Of a DNA stretch of 64,000 nucleotides, positions 35,227 to 44,753 are shown piece by piece (the stretch's first letter is position 1; each line of letters starts with the position of its first letter). The DNA lies in the NCBI GenBank assembly GCA_963803155.1, contig CAWDMN010000078.1, positions 1-64,000 on the forward strand. Reading direction: 5' to 3'. This DNA comes from CAWDMN01 sp963803155. GTDB lineage: Bacteria > Acidobacteriota > Terriglobia > Versatilivoradales > Versatilivoraceae. Position numbers and translations under genes: made by a program. A model generated the notes under the pieces. That model was not told the origin of the DNA, did not search any database, and saw only the letters and a list, made by a program, of their open reading frames with translations.

Positions 35227-37035
35227 TTACCTTTGACTTTTGCTCATCAAATCCTGTAGTTTTTGTTCCAATCGCGTCTTAATTTGAGGTTCAAATTCAC
35301 CCTTTTGGAGCAGCTCGTAAAGGGCTTTAGCCGCCTCATGGGGCTGTCCTTTTTTTTCCATCAAATCGGCGTAAACTGCCCAGGGACGAGACTCCTCAGG
35401 AAACCTTTTCATCATAAGCCGCGTTATCTCCAGGGCTGCATCCCATTGATGGTTGTCCAGATGAAATGTCAAAATATTGGAAAAGGCAATTTTATTTTGT
35501 GGATTGACAAAAGCCGCTCGCGAGAAGTAGAAAAACCCTTTTGCGGATTCACCCTTCTCCATATAGGCTTTGCCTAAATTATTCAGAGCGGGATCAAAAT
35601 CCGGAGCGATGCGGAGAGCTATCTTGAATTCCTCGATGGCTAGATCGAATTGTTTCCTTAAGTAAAAATAATGCCCCAATCCGTTATAAGAACCTGGCGA
35701 ATCAGGATTCAAACGAGCTGCGTTTAAAAGGTAAACTGCTCCTCGATTGGGCTGACCGTTGTGAGTAAAATAATGGCCCAAATTATAATTAGCGGTGGCG
35801 TTCCCAGGATTGATTCCTATACAACTTTCCCACAAGGTTCCGCTATTGCGCCAGACTTTGGCAAAATCCCAAGTCGCATGGCACAACCATCCCATCCAAG
35901 TTCCAAGAACACAAATGAGCGAGGCCTGAATAAGACGGAATTGCCGCAGGCGATTAAATCCTTTCAGGAATAATGAAGTCCCAATCACCCAAAAACCGAG
36001 TTGAGGCAAATAAAGATAACGGTTGGCCATTTTAATGGGCAGAGGAACGATATTTAAAACAGGCGCCATCAGCGTCAAAAAAAACAAAAACCAAAAGAAA
36101 TTGGCCCGATCCTGGCGATATAGGAAAAGAATCATTATACAAAATACCGGGATTGCCGCCCACAGCGACAAGGAATTCAGGCTAAGAAGTTGGCGGTCCA
36201 AATAAGTAGCTGTGATGTTTAATGGGGAAAATAGGATTTGAAAATACTCGAAAAGCAGTCGAGGAATGTTTAGAACATTCGGCAAGATTCCTTGCTGATG
36301 ATAGGAATGAAATGCATTTTCGGTTTGGGCGGCGTGAATGGTCCAGAAACTCATTACTTCGGCCAGAACGAAAAATGGAATTTTATCGTAAAGGCGCAAT
36401 TCTCGAATTTTTCGGGAATAGAAAAAATAGTCAAAAGTCAGGAAGATGACGGGGGCTGTAACACAAGCTGCTTTCGATAGCAGGGACAACAGAAAAAAGA
36501 AAACCGAAAGGAGATATCGAGTTCGCCCTCCCGTTTGCTTATAATCCAGGTATTGATGAAAAGAAGCCAAAAAGAAAATTGCGCAGAGAAGGTTTTTGCG
36601 CTCTGAAGCCCAACTGACTGATTCCACGTTCGTGGGGTGAAGCGCAAACAGGGCCACGGGAAGATAAAGGAACCAGCTCTGAAATCCCATTCTCTTCAAA
36701 ATAAAATAGATCAAGAGAACACAACCCAGATGAAGAGCAATGTTGTGAAAATGAAAACCGACCGGATTTAATTTCCAGAGCTGATAATCTAAAGCATAGG
36801 AAAACATGGTGACAGGGAGGTAATTGGCAACATATGAATTGGCGGCGAAATGTTGGAGATTGCGCAGATTGATGGCGCGAATATCTGGGTTTTCGGCGAT
36901 GTATTGGTTGTCGTCCCAGTTGGTGAATTCTTTGGGGAGCGATCCCAGGTAAAGAAGAACCACCAGCACGAATAAACCGCCCAGAAACATTTTCCGGGGA
37001 TTTGAAATGGATTTTTGAGTTGCCATGCCGCTCAT
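35227..37035 (-). CDS. TMTC-like GT-C membrane protein with C-terminal TPRs (paralogue 2)
   Basis: The protein is 602 residues. Its polytopic N-part has the family blocks FTNWDDNQYIAENPDIRAIN, then HPTNVESVSWASERKNLLCA, and FLTLMAPVLNIVPLPIKMAN with NRYLYLPQLGFW in the middle. The C-terminal about 230 residues hold about five TPRs (AYMEKGESAKGFFYFSRA and similar). WDD in the first loop is the candidate catalytic site. It overlaps the ligase gene upstream by 4 bp and lies next to the pilin genes, so pilin glycosylation is a reasonable but untested guess. Confidence 0.77.
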   Translation of the reverse strand: MSGMATQKSISNPRKMFLGGLFVLVVLLYLGSLPKEFTNWDDNQYIAENPDIRAINLRNLQHFAANSYVANYLPVTMFSYALDYQLWKLNPVGFHFHNIALHLGCVLLIYFILKRMGFQSWFLYLPVALFALHPTNVESVSWASERKNLLCAIFFLASFHQYLDYKQTGGRTRYLLSVFFFLLSLLSKAACVTAPVIFLTFDYFFYSRKIRELRLYDKIPFFVLAEVMSFWTIHAAQTENAFHSYHQQGILPNVLNIPRLLFEYFQILFSPLNITATYLDRQLLSLNSLSLWAAIPVFCIMILFLYRQDRANFFWFLFFLTLMAPVLNIVPLPIKMANRYLYLPQLGFWVIGTSLFLKGFNRLRQFRLIQASLICVLGTWMGWLCHATWDFAKVWRNSGTLWESCIGINPGNATANYNLGHYFTHNGQPNRGAVYLLNAARLNPDSPGSYNGLGHYFYLRKQFDLAIEEFKIALRIAPDFDPALNNLGKAYMEKGESAKGFFYFSRAAFVNPQNKIAFSNILTFHLDNHQWDAALEITRLMMKRFPEESRPWAVYADLMEKKGQPHEAAKALYELLQKGEFEPQIKTRLEQKLQDLMSKSQR

Positions 37036-38846
37036 TGGTATTTTGTTTCCGAAGGGAAAAGTGCTTTGGCCTTTGACGTCGCCAAAATGGCTGCTTCCTT
37101 TTCCCCTAATCCCGACAATATTTTGCTTAATTCAAATTGGTATTGGGCATTATAAGGATCCATTTGAGTTGCTTTTTGGAATCCGGTTTTTAATTCTCGC
37201 AGAGCCTCCATTCGGTTATTCTTGAGTTGCTCAAGTTGCGCCAAGACTTGAGCCTTATTCAAGATCGCTTCTGAATCATAGGAGCGCAGCCAGACACCCC
37301 AATCGGCATACTTCAGAGCGAGGGGATATTGTTTTTTCGCGGATGCCCATCCCGCCATTTCCATGAGATTCTTCGAAACATAACCGCGCAGAATCAAACC
37401 AAAATTTAATCCGAACACAAGGAGCATCATAGCGGCTGGAATTCTCCACCAACCGGACTGAGAGTATCCTTCGACAGGGTGGGAGAACGAGGATTTTATA
37501 GCTTCCGCTTGGCGGTAAGGGTTGAAATTTTGGACCAGGGCAAACAAGAAAATAGCTAAGGAACCTAGGCTAGTAAAGTAAAGGTTGATATCTACAAGAT
37601 TATGCAGAATCCATGCACAGAGAGAGCCCTGCAAAGCCACTTGAAGCGCATTGGGTTGACTCGGCCAAGATCGTGGAGCTTTAATCGCCGGTGAGAATTT
37701 CCATCTTCTGATGAGGAGAAAACCGACCCCGGCCAAAAGGGGGAAGCCACATTCTGAAAGTAGTTGGAGGGGGGTGTTGTGGGCAAATTGTGTAACGTTT
37801 TTTGAATTGAATTGATACTTTGGATTAATGGCCCCATAGTTGCCTAATCCTATGCCAGTCCAAGGAAAATCCCGGAAAATTTCCAGGGCTGTTCGGCAAT
37901 TATTTAATCTTAAGGTGACTGAATTCCCCGGTTTGGAAAAATCCCAAAGATGAATTCTACGGGCATGGCCAATCCACAGCAACCAACCGGCGCCGAGAAT
38001 AGATAGCAACAAAAGAAGTCCGATGGCCCGGGCTTTAAAGCGGCGATGCAGCTCAGCCTTCCACAAAATCCATGCCATCGTTCCAAAAAGGCAGAACCAG
38101 CCACCAAATGATTTTGTCAAGGCGAGGACAACGAAACTAATAGTGATTTCAAGGGTTAAAAATGCAATCCAGCCAGCGCGGCCTATCCCTTTTTTGAAGA
38201 TCTCCAACTCCGTGGGGAGAGAGTGAAGTTGTTCTTCCTTGTTTAAAGAATAAAAAACCAGTAATCCTTGCAGTGGCAGGATCATGGTCAGGAAACCTGC
38301 CAGTGTATTGGGTAATGGAAAATGAGCGAAAATTCTTTGGGTCGCAACTCGAGTCAATAAGGCGTGCTGGAATTCCGTTTCCAGTGAATGTTGAGATACA
38401 ATTTCTTGCCGCAGTTGATCCAGTTCAAAAAAGTACTGGTAAAGCGCAAAGAGTGAGATTAAAAAGCCCATCTGGGCTATAAAAAAAATTGCCCGATGAA
38501 TTTGGCGGGAATTCAAGTCTAAGTGGACTACCAATACATATAGGCAGAAATATGACATGAAAAGCCAAAGTGTCTCTTCAGTCCGTTTCAAATTAATGGA
38601 AGCAATAGTTCCAGGCAATGCGACGATAAATAAAAATCCGATCCAGAGCGCCGCTTTTTGAGTTGAATCCCAATCTCGATGGCGGAGCATCAATCCAGAC
38701 CAGATCAAAAACAAAAGATGGAGGACAAAGAAAAAGCAATAGTTCGATTGAGAAAAAACCTCACCTGGAAAAGCCAGATTTATCGTGATGATGGCAATCA
38801 GGATCCAAAAGATGAAATTGTGGGGGATGTTTCGTGATATTTCCAT
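37032..38846 (-). CDS. O-antigen ligase/polymerase-like (Wzy_C) protein with TPR-like tail
   Basis: The protein is 604 residues with about ten to twelve transmembrane helices. The Wzy_C loop has FPWTGIGLGNYGAINPKYQF and TQFAHNTPLQLLSECGFPLL, the G-x-G...HN...E-G pattern of O-antigen ligases and PglL/PilO-type protein oligosaccharyltransferases. The last about 110 residues are helical and TPR-like (YDSEAILNKAQVLAQLEQLK). Transfer of a lipid-linked glycan to lipid A, polymer or protein is possible. The pilins nearby make protein a candidate acceptor. Confidence 0.8.
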   Translation of the reverse strand: MEISRNIPHNFIFWILIAIITINLAFPGEVFSQSNYCFFFVLHLLFLIWSGLMLRHRDWDSTQKAALWIGFLFIVALPGTIASINLKRTEETLWLFMSYFCLYVLVVHLDLNSRQIHRAIFFIAQMGFLISLFALYQYFFELDQLRQEIVSQHSLETEFQHALLTRVATQRIFAHFPLPNTLAGFLTMILPLQGLLVFYSLNKEEQLHSLPTELEIFKKGIGRAGWIAFLTLEITISFVVLALTKSFGGWFCLFGTMAWILWKAELHRRFKARAIGLLLLLSILGAGWLLWIGHARRIHLWDFSKPGNSVTLRLNNCRTALEIFRDFPWTGIGLGNYGAINPKYQFNSKNVTQFAHNTPLQLLSECGFPLLAGVGFLLIRRWKFSPAIKAPRSWPSQPNALQVALQGSLCAWILHNLVDINLYFTSLGSLAIFLFALVQNFNPYRQAEAIKSSFSHPVEGYSQSGWWRIPAAMMLLVFGLNFGLILRGYVSKNLMEMAGWASAKKQYPLALKYADWGVWLRSYDSEAILNKAQVLAQLEQLKNNRMEALRELKTGFQKATQMDPYNAQYQFELSKILSGLGEKEAAILATSKAKALFPSETKYQ

Positions 38847-38893
38847 AACCCTTCATCAAAGGCCAAAGCCGACTTCAAAAATCTGCGGAAATG

Positions 38894-40600
38894 CTATGGA
38901 CATTCAGATAAGCGTTGCCTTCCAATGGGCAATTCGGGGAAGATCAAGGTCATTTGGAGGGCAGTCTCCTTCGCTTCTTTCCAATAACCCATTTTCGCAT
39001 AAACGTGGAATATATTATCCCAGGCCTGTTGATTCTTCGGATTAATCCAGACGGAGCGGCAAAACATGAGCAACGCATGAGGCAATTTCCCTTCCATAAA
39101 ATATACTGCTCCGAGAGCATTCGTTGCATCATCATCCTCCGGTTCGATAGCAATGGCCTTATTCAAGTATTCTTTTGAACTCTCCCATTTTTTATTCTGC
39201 ATAAAATACACGCCGAGGTTATAGCAGGCCAACGCAGAATGTGATGAGAATTTTAATGCCAGCAAGTTATGTGTGGCTGCCCGGTTTGGCTGGTTCAAAT
39301 GCGTGAGGAAAAAATCCGCCATGTTAACGTGGGCCAGCGCATTTCTGAAATCCTTCTTTAAAGAATCCTCCCACAATGTATAGCTGTTTTTCCAAATCTT
39401 CGCTACGTCCAGTGTTTGATTAATCAAGAAAATAAACCAGCAACACAGCCCAAGACAGAAAGCTTTTTTCAACCTTACACGGTCCTTTAAGTTAAGCAAC
39501 ATCCTGTCTGCCCAGATGCCAAGAATCACCCAAAAGCCAATCTGCGGGAGGTAAAGATACCGGTTCGCCATTTTAACGGGCAGGGGGACAAGATTTAGGA
39601 CTGGAAGCAACAGAATCAGGAAAAAAACCAACCAGAAAAAAACGGAACGGTGAGAGTTCCAAAACAAGAAAATAATCCCAATTGTGATAAAAAAGGGCAG
39701 CCAAAGAGACATTGATGTCCATGAATATTTGGCATGCTCGATATATAAAACATTTACATTGTTTGGAAAAAGAAGTAATCCAACATATTCGCCGACGATC
39801 TTGGGCACTGCCAATAGACTAATTCCCGTTCCTTGCCGGTGGTAAGTTGTTAACGTGTGGCCTGTTTGGGCGGCATGGATAGTCCAGAAAGCGCTTATTT
39901 CAGCCAAGGCCAAAAAAGGAATCTTGTCATATAACTTGAGTGCCTTGAATTGGCGGCCTTCTATAAAATAGTCATAACTCAGGAAAATTGCCACTGCAGT
40001 GACCGCGCTGGCTTTTGACAGAAGAGAAAGGAGGTAAAAAAAGATCGATAAGAGATAATAAAGTCTGAACCGGGAAGAGTGGTGGCGAATGTACAGAAGG
40101 AACGAAAGCAGAAAGAACAAGGCAGCTAGCAGATTCTTCCTCTCAGACGCCCAGAGAACCGATTCGGCGTTTGTGGGGTGGAGCGCGAAAAGGGAGACGA
40201 CAAACCAGACGATTCCCGCCTTCATTTCCAAAGATTTGAAGATCAGGTATACGACGACAATACAACCCAAGTGAAGGATCAGATTGTGTATATGATAGCC
40301 CTTGGAGTTCAATCCCCACAGTTGGTAATCCAACATGTAGGAGAACATCGTGAGAGGATGGTAATTGGCGAAATAGGGTTCAGTAATGAATCGAAGAATA
40401 TTTTGCGGGGTTACTGATCGGATCCCTTGGTTTTGCGTGATATAAGTTGGATCATCATAATTGATGAATCCCTCAGGTAGGTTAGTGCAATAAAGGGCAG
40501 CCGTAATTAACAGAACGCCAGTCAGGAAGATTAAATCTTTTCGTTTTTGCGGGATTATTGTTTCAAACATGAGGCTATCCATAAATCTCTGGACGCGCAA
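38894..40600 (-). CDS. TMTC-like GT-C membrane protein with C-terminal TPRs (paralogue 3)
   Basis: The protein is 568 residues, with the same plan as the paralogues at 18407 and 35227. It shows FINYDDPTYITQNQGIRSVT, then NYHPLTMFSYMLDYQLWG, HPTNAESVLWASERKNLLAA and a TPR tail of about 150 residues. Note YDD in the first loop instead of WDD. It overlaps the GT4 gene upstream by 26 bp and belongs to the same operon. Confidence 0.77.
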   Translation of the reverse strand: MRVQRFMDSLMFETIIPQKRKDLIFLTGVLLITAALYCTNLPEGFINYDDPTYITQNQGIRSVTPQNILRFITEPYFANYHPLTMFSYMLDYQLWGLNSKGYHIHNLILHLGCIVVVYLIFKSLEMKAGIVWFVVSLFALHPTNAESVLWASERKNLLAALFFLLSFLLYIRHHSSRFRLYYLLSIFFYLLSLLSKASAVTAVAIFLSYDYFIEGRQFKALKLYDKIPFLALAEISAFWTIHAAQTGHTLTTYHRQGTGISLLAVPKIVGEYVGLLLFPNNVNVLYIEHAKYSWTSMSLWLPFFITIGIIFLFWNSHRSVFFWLVFFLILLLPVLNLVPLPVKMANRYLYLPQIGFWVILGIWADRMLLNLKDRVRLKKAFCLGLCCWFIFLINQTLDVAKIWKNSYTLWEDSLKKDFRNALAHVNMADFFLTHLNQPNRAATHNLLALKFSSHSALACYNLGVYFMQNKKWESSKEYLNKAIAIEPEDDDATNALGAVYFMEGKLPHALLMFCRSVWINPKNQQAWDNIFHVYAKMGYWKEAKETALQMTLIFPELPIGRQRLSECP

Positions 40601-41666
40601 TATTTCTGAGCCGCTGCACCACGAGAGGGGCGGTGATCTGCAAAGAGTATTCCTTTTCCACCCGCTGATGTCCTGATCGACTTAAGCTATTACAGAGTTC
40701 AGGATTATTTTGCAATGCCCTGATCGCCTTGACCCAATCCTCCATGGATTCGACAAGAAATCCACAATCGGCCTTGACGATTTCACGGTTTACTCCCACG
40801 GGTGAAGCCACAACTGGGATGCCGCAGGCCATGTATTGAATCAATTTGTAGCCGCATTTTCCTTGAGCCCAAGGTTCCTGGGGGAGCGGCATGATCCCGA
40901 CATCGAAGTCACGCATTAATTCCACTTCTTTTTCCTCAGACCATTCCCTGATTTCGACTGGAACACCAGCAAAGTTTAAGGGTCCACTACCCACGGCGAC
41001 TAATTTGCAATGTTCTTCCAAACAGAGACTTCGCAACGCTTCCTGAATGCCGTATAAATATTTTGCGGTACTGGGAGAGCCGATCCAGCCTATAGTGAAC
41101 GGGCCTCGCCGTTCTCTGGATTGATGGGGGTATCTAGCCAAATCAACCACCGTGGGCAAAACCTCGACTCGAAGGGAGCCCGCGGACTTTGCTCTCTGAG
41201 CCAGATAACTATTGCCAGCAATCACCAGAGAAGCATTTTGCATGATTCGGTCTATTTTCGATCCGAATAGCTTTCGAACGATCCACGATTTGCTTTGGTC
41301 ATATTTGTGGAAGACTGCATCGTCATATTCAACCACCGTTCTTTTCAAACGCTTCATGCCCTGTTTTTCAAAAAAGAATGTAAGCCAAGGAAAGAGCTCC
41401 GCCTGGATCCAGACAACATCAAAGGGCTGCGCGCTCAGGCAGATGGCAAACCGGCTGAGATAATTCCGGAAAATGCTAGGCCAGTTTTGAGGTTGTTGGC
41501 GATTGAGCCGCATCACATAAGTATCGTCCAGCAAGGAACTGACTCTGATGTTAAACCCCGCCGATTGTAAATATGGAAGGTATTGAAAGAAGCGCAACCG
41601 GCTGCTAGGAGCCAGTCTGGCATATTTGGTGAGGATCAAAAGGTTCATTGATCGTGAATCAGTCAT
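40575..41666 (-). CDS. family 4 glycosyltransferase
   Basis: The protein is 363 residues with a GT-B fold. The N-domain starts MNLLILTKYARLAPSSRLRF (a possible second start, residue 7). The C-domain has GPFTIGWIGSPSTAKYLYGI and MPLPQEPWAQGKCGYKLIQY, then MACGIPVVASPVGVNREIV. It is a polysaccharide or lipid-linked-glycan glycosyltransferase. The gene overlaps both neighbours, a sign of a tight operon. Confidence 0.88.
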   Translation of the reverse strand: MTDSRSMNLLILTKYARLAPSSRLRFFQYLPYLQSAGFNIRVSSLLDDTYVMRLNRQQPQNWPSIFRNYLSRFAICLSAQPFDVVWIQAELFPWLTFFFEKQGMKRLKRTVVEYDDAVFHKYDQSKSWIVRKLFGSKIDRIMQNASLVIAGNSYLAQRAKSAGSLRVEVLPTVVDLARYPHQSRERRGPFTIGWIGSPSTAKYLYGIQEALRSLCLEEHCKLVAVGSGPLNFAGVPVEIREWSEEKEVELMRDFDVGIMPLPQEPWAQGKCGYKLIQYMACGIPVVASPVGVNREIVKADCGFLVESMEDWVKAIRALQNNPELCNSLSRSGHQRVEKEYSLQITAPLVVQRLRNIARPEIYG

Positions 41667-42606
41667 GGGTTGGAGTTTTCCGGACGATTAGACGCAAAAC
41701 GGCTCCTCGGCCAAGAGCGGTCTCAAAGAGCACAAAAAGAAGTGCGGGCACGAAAAGAACCGTGGCCAATCCAATATGGCTGGCTTTTCTGAAAAAGGAA
41801 AAGCTGACCTCCCTTTTTAGGATCTTATAGAACGCTTCCGGGGGGGACAGCAACCAATTCAATGTGCTTTGTAATACTCCGAAGGGAGATTGCTCCCAAG
41901 AGTATGTTCCGTCGATTTGGCAAGAAAGGGCTTTTCTTTTGAGAAGTTGAGCCAATCCAACGGGAGTATAGTGATATAAATGCCGTTCGACATCCAGATG
42001 AAACCAAAGATGACCGCTTAGACGGCTTTGAAGACTGGCCAAATTGGGTACTTCAATGATGAGGGTGCCCTCCGGCCGGAGCAGGCGGCGGATGATTTCG
42101 ATGGTTTCTGTTGGATTATGCAAGTGTTCCAGGACATGCCAGAGGATCACCAAATCAAAAGAATTCTCGGGGAAGAGATCCTTAGTCAGAGGGGCCGTGT
42201 AAATCCGCAGGCCGGGAATTTCATGGGCGCGATTGGCCGCCAAATCTGAGCGTTCCATCCCGAAGCATTGATGCCCTCTCTGCTGCAAAGCAGACAGCAG
42301 CAACCCGCGTCCACAACCAATTTCCAAAACCTGGCTTCCGGAGGGAATATGCCGGCAGATCCAATCGGCCCGTCTGTTTGTAATCCATTCCACTACCCTT
42401 TCAAGGGGGGAGACGAATTTCACGTTTTCCGGGCCATAGTAACTTTGGAGATAGTATTTTTCCACCTCTTGCGGATGCAGCTGTGGCCATGTATAGGCAG
42501 AATGGCAGCGATGGCAATGAACCAGTTGAAATCCCTGAACCAGCGTGGCAGTTGACGTAAATTCAGAATGGCCGCAACAAATACAGGGAGGAAAAAAATC
42601 GTTCAT
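41659..42606 (-). CDS. class I SAM-dependent methyltransferase with zinc-ribbon-like start
   Basis: From ATG 42606 the protein has 315 residues. Four cysteines in CICCGH...CHRCH near the N-terminus form a probable zinc knuckle. Motif I is VLEIGCGRGLLLSALQQRGH, then VILWHVLEHLHNPTETIEII and LIIEVPNLASLQSRL. A C-terminal hydrophobic hairpin (about 270-300) suggests membrane association. It is of the type found in LPS and capsule clusters. A longer open frame to 42645 overlaps the GT2 gene. Confidence 0.85.
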   Translation of the reverse strand: MNDFFPPCICCGHSEFTSTATLVQGFQLVHCHRCHSAYTWPQLHPQEVEKYYLQSYYGPENVKFVSPLERVVEWITNRRADWICRHIPSGSQVLEIGCGRGLLLSALQQRGHQCFGMERSDLAANRAHEIPGLRIYTAPLTKDLFPENSFDLVILWHVLEHLHNPTETIEIIRRLLRPEGTLIIEVPNLASLQSRLSGHLWFHLDVERHLYHYTPVGLAQLLKRKALSCQIDGTYSWEQSPFGVLQSTLNWLLSPPEAFYKILKREVSFSFFRKASHIGLATVLFVPALLFVLFETALGRGAVLRLIVRKTPTHD

Positions 42607-42611
42607 GGAGT

Positions 42612-43376
42612 TTAGTTGTATTGGCGAAGATTGACCATGCCCCATTTGAAGAGCAGGTATTTGACAATGGTTTTCAGGATCGATAATCCGTAGACTACAC
42701 CGGCTTTGAAGCTGACGGAGGAGGAGTCGAATGAATATCGGGTCGTGACGGGAATCTCCTTAAACTTCATGCCCTTGACGACAAATTGCACAAGAATTTC
42801 ATTGTCGAAGACAAAGTTCTCTGAGTTGGCTTCGAAGTTGACGCTCGTTAAAGCATGGCGGTTATATGCGCGATAGCCCGTATGGAATTCAGAGAAATGA
42901 GTGCCTAAGACCAGGTTTTCCAGGCCGGTAAGAAATTTATTGGCAATGAATTTATAAATTGGCATTCCCCCCTTTAAGGGGTTGCCAAGCATTCGGGAAG
43001 CGAGCACCACGTCTACCTGTCCTTCGAGGATCGGCTTTACAATTTCCTTAATAATGGTGGGATCATACTGGTAATCGGGGTGTAGCATGACTATGATATC
43101 AGCTCCTTCATCCAGAGCTTTGGTGTAACAGGTTTTTTGATTCCCGCCATATCCGCGATTCTTCCGATGCCGGATGGCATTCAAATTCAACTTTTTCGCG
43201 ATTTCCAGCGTGTTGTCAGAACTTGCGTCATCCACCAAAATAATCTGATCGAAACTTCCTTGGGGAAGCGCATAATACGTCTTCTCCAAAGTCAAGGCCG
43301 CATTGTATGCTGGCATGACGATCACTATTTTGGGGCGATCCTTGGTGCTTTTTTCCGCGGGGAGGATAGGTTCCAT
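42612..43376 (-). CDS. GT2 polyprenyl/dolichyl-phosphate sugar synthase-like protein
   Basis: The protein is 254 residues. KIVIVMPAYNAALTLEKTYY and ILVDDASSDNT mark the GT-A fold. IVMLHPDYQYDPTIIKEIVK holds the D-x-D-like site, and SRMLGNPLKGGMPIYKFIAN is typical of the DPM1/GtrB-like branch. Such enzymes charge a polyprenyl phosphate with one sugar for GT-C transferases. That suits the GT-C proteins in this same operon. Confidence 0.88.
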   Translation of the reverse strand: MEPILPAEKSTKDRPKIVIVMPAYNAALTLEKTYYALPQGSFDQIILVDDASSDNTLEIAKKLNLNAIRHRKNRGYGGNQKTCYTKALDEGADIIVMLHPDYQYDPTIIKEIVKPILEGQVDVVLASRMLGNPLKGGMPIYKFIANKFLTGLENLVLGTHFSEFHTGYRAYNRHALTSVNFEANSENFVFDNEILVQFVVKGMKFKEIPVTTRYSFDSSSVSFKAGVVYGLSILKTIVKYLLFKWGMVNLRQYN

Positions 43377-43388
43377 ATTGAGATGACC

Positions 43389-44573
43389 TTAAGAAATTGA
43401 GATCAAATCTCCGTAAAGTTTTTGATGCTGAGCCAACATGAGAGTTGAACAAAAAGGTTCAGCTAATTTCATTCCACTTCTTCCCATCTTTTCTCGCAAA
43501 ACGGCATTGCTCAAAAGTTGAATTGTCTTTTGTGCCATCTGATCAGTATCTTTTGCCGGAATCAGGAAGCCGTTGCATTCATCCTGGATTATTTCCGAGA
43601 CACCTTCGACATCGAAGGCGACTACGGGAATTCCAGCGTGGGTTGCCTCGATTAAAGCTTTGGGGACGCCCTCCCAGAGAGAGGTCAACAGAAGAACGTC
43701 CATGGTTCTCAAAAGGTCGGGAACGTCCTTTCGCCAACCCGTCAGGATAAATCGTTCCATCAGGTGTCTATTGCGTATTTCTCGTTCCAACTGGTCTCTT
43801 AAAGGTCCATCTCCCACCATCAGGAATTTGGCTGCTCCGACATTTTGGGCGATTTTTTGAGCCACCTCAATGAAATAATGTAAAGCCTTGGCAGGGGTCA
43901 TGCTGGCTACGATTCCCACAATTTTATCGGTGCCCAACAATCCCCATTCATTCCTCTTTTCGACCTTTTTCTCGATGGGTGGTGGCCAGGAAGAAAAATC
44001 CACGCCAGAACGAATCAATCTCCCTTTTTGAGGTGCCATGAGCCGCCATCGGATTGCCTGATCCAGCTGTTTTTGAGATACAAAAACCAACTGGTCAGAA
44101 ATGAGAGAATTCAGGCGCTCGATGGTCAGGAAAAAAAAACGGCTCAAAAAAGGGGTAAAATGGCCGAATCCGAACCCGTGAAAAGTGTGGACAATTTTTG
44201 GAACTCCGGCCAGAAAGCCAGCCCACCGCCCGATGGTTCCAGCTTTAGGCGTATGTGTGTGGACGATATCAGGGGATTCCTTCCGAATGATCTTCTGCAT
44301 TTGCCGGATCGTCTGGAAATCTTTCGATGCCGCGGAAAGGCCGATGGAACGGGTCAATTCCGGAACAACATAATGCTTAAGGGCGGAAATCTTATTTGGC
44401 TCATCGAATAACAATCCCCCTTCCCCGGTAATCAACACTTGCTCAAACAAGCTCGGGTCCAACTGACGGCACAAATGCAAGACCGATTGTTGTGCTCCTC
44501 CCAGATCCAGCCGCGTAATCATGCGGACAATTTTGATCCGGTCTCCTTGGTGTTGTCGAACTCGGTCCATCAT
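43389..44573 (-). CDS. family 4 glycosyltransferase
   Basis: The protein is 394 residues. KIVRMITRLDLGGAQQSVLH and VHTHTPKAGTIGRWAGF are the usual N-domain blocks. The C-domain reads MVGDGPLRDQLEREIRNRHL, then LLLTSLWEGVPKALIEATHA with the E-x7-E site. It is the common 'PimB/WbnK-like' branch of exopolysaccharide glycosyltransferases. It lies 12 bp upstream of the GT2 gene. Confidence 0.92.
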   Translation of the reverse strand: MMDRVRQHQGDRIKIVRMITRLDLGGAQQSVLHLCRQLDPSLFEQVLITGEGGLLFDEPNKISALKHYVVPELTRSIGLSAASKDFQTIRQMQKIIRKESPDIVHTHTPKAGTIGRWAGFLAGVPKIVHTFHGFGFGHFTPFLSRFFFLTIERLNSLISDQLVFVSQKQLDQAIRWRLMAPQKGRLIRSGVDFSSWPPPIEKKVEKRNEWGLLGTDKIVGIVASMTPAKALHYFIEVAQKIAQNVGAAKFLMVGDGPLRDQLEREIRNRHLMERFILTGWRKDVPDLLRTMDVLLLTSLWEGVPKALIEATHAGIPVVAFDVEGVSEIIQDECNGFLIPAKDTDQMAQKTIQLLSNAVLREKMGRSGMKLAEPFCSTLMLAQHQKLYGDLISIS

Positions 44574-44753
44574 GTCGCCGCCTGAAAGTGCAATCGTTAA
44601 GAATCCATTTATAAACGGCTGATTACCGCCATGTTTGGATGGATTAGCGTGGGCTCCATCGATCTCCGGCGGCGGAATTCCCGATGCATCATGCTTTACG
44701 CGCCAACGGTTCCAGCACGGAGGTTTCTTTTTGACTTTTTGGATAGATTCGAA

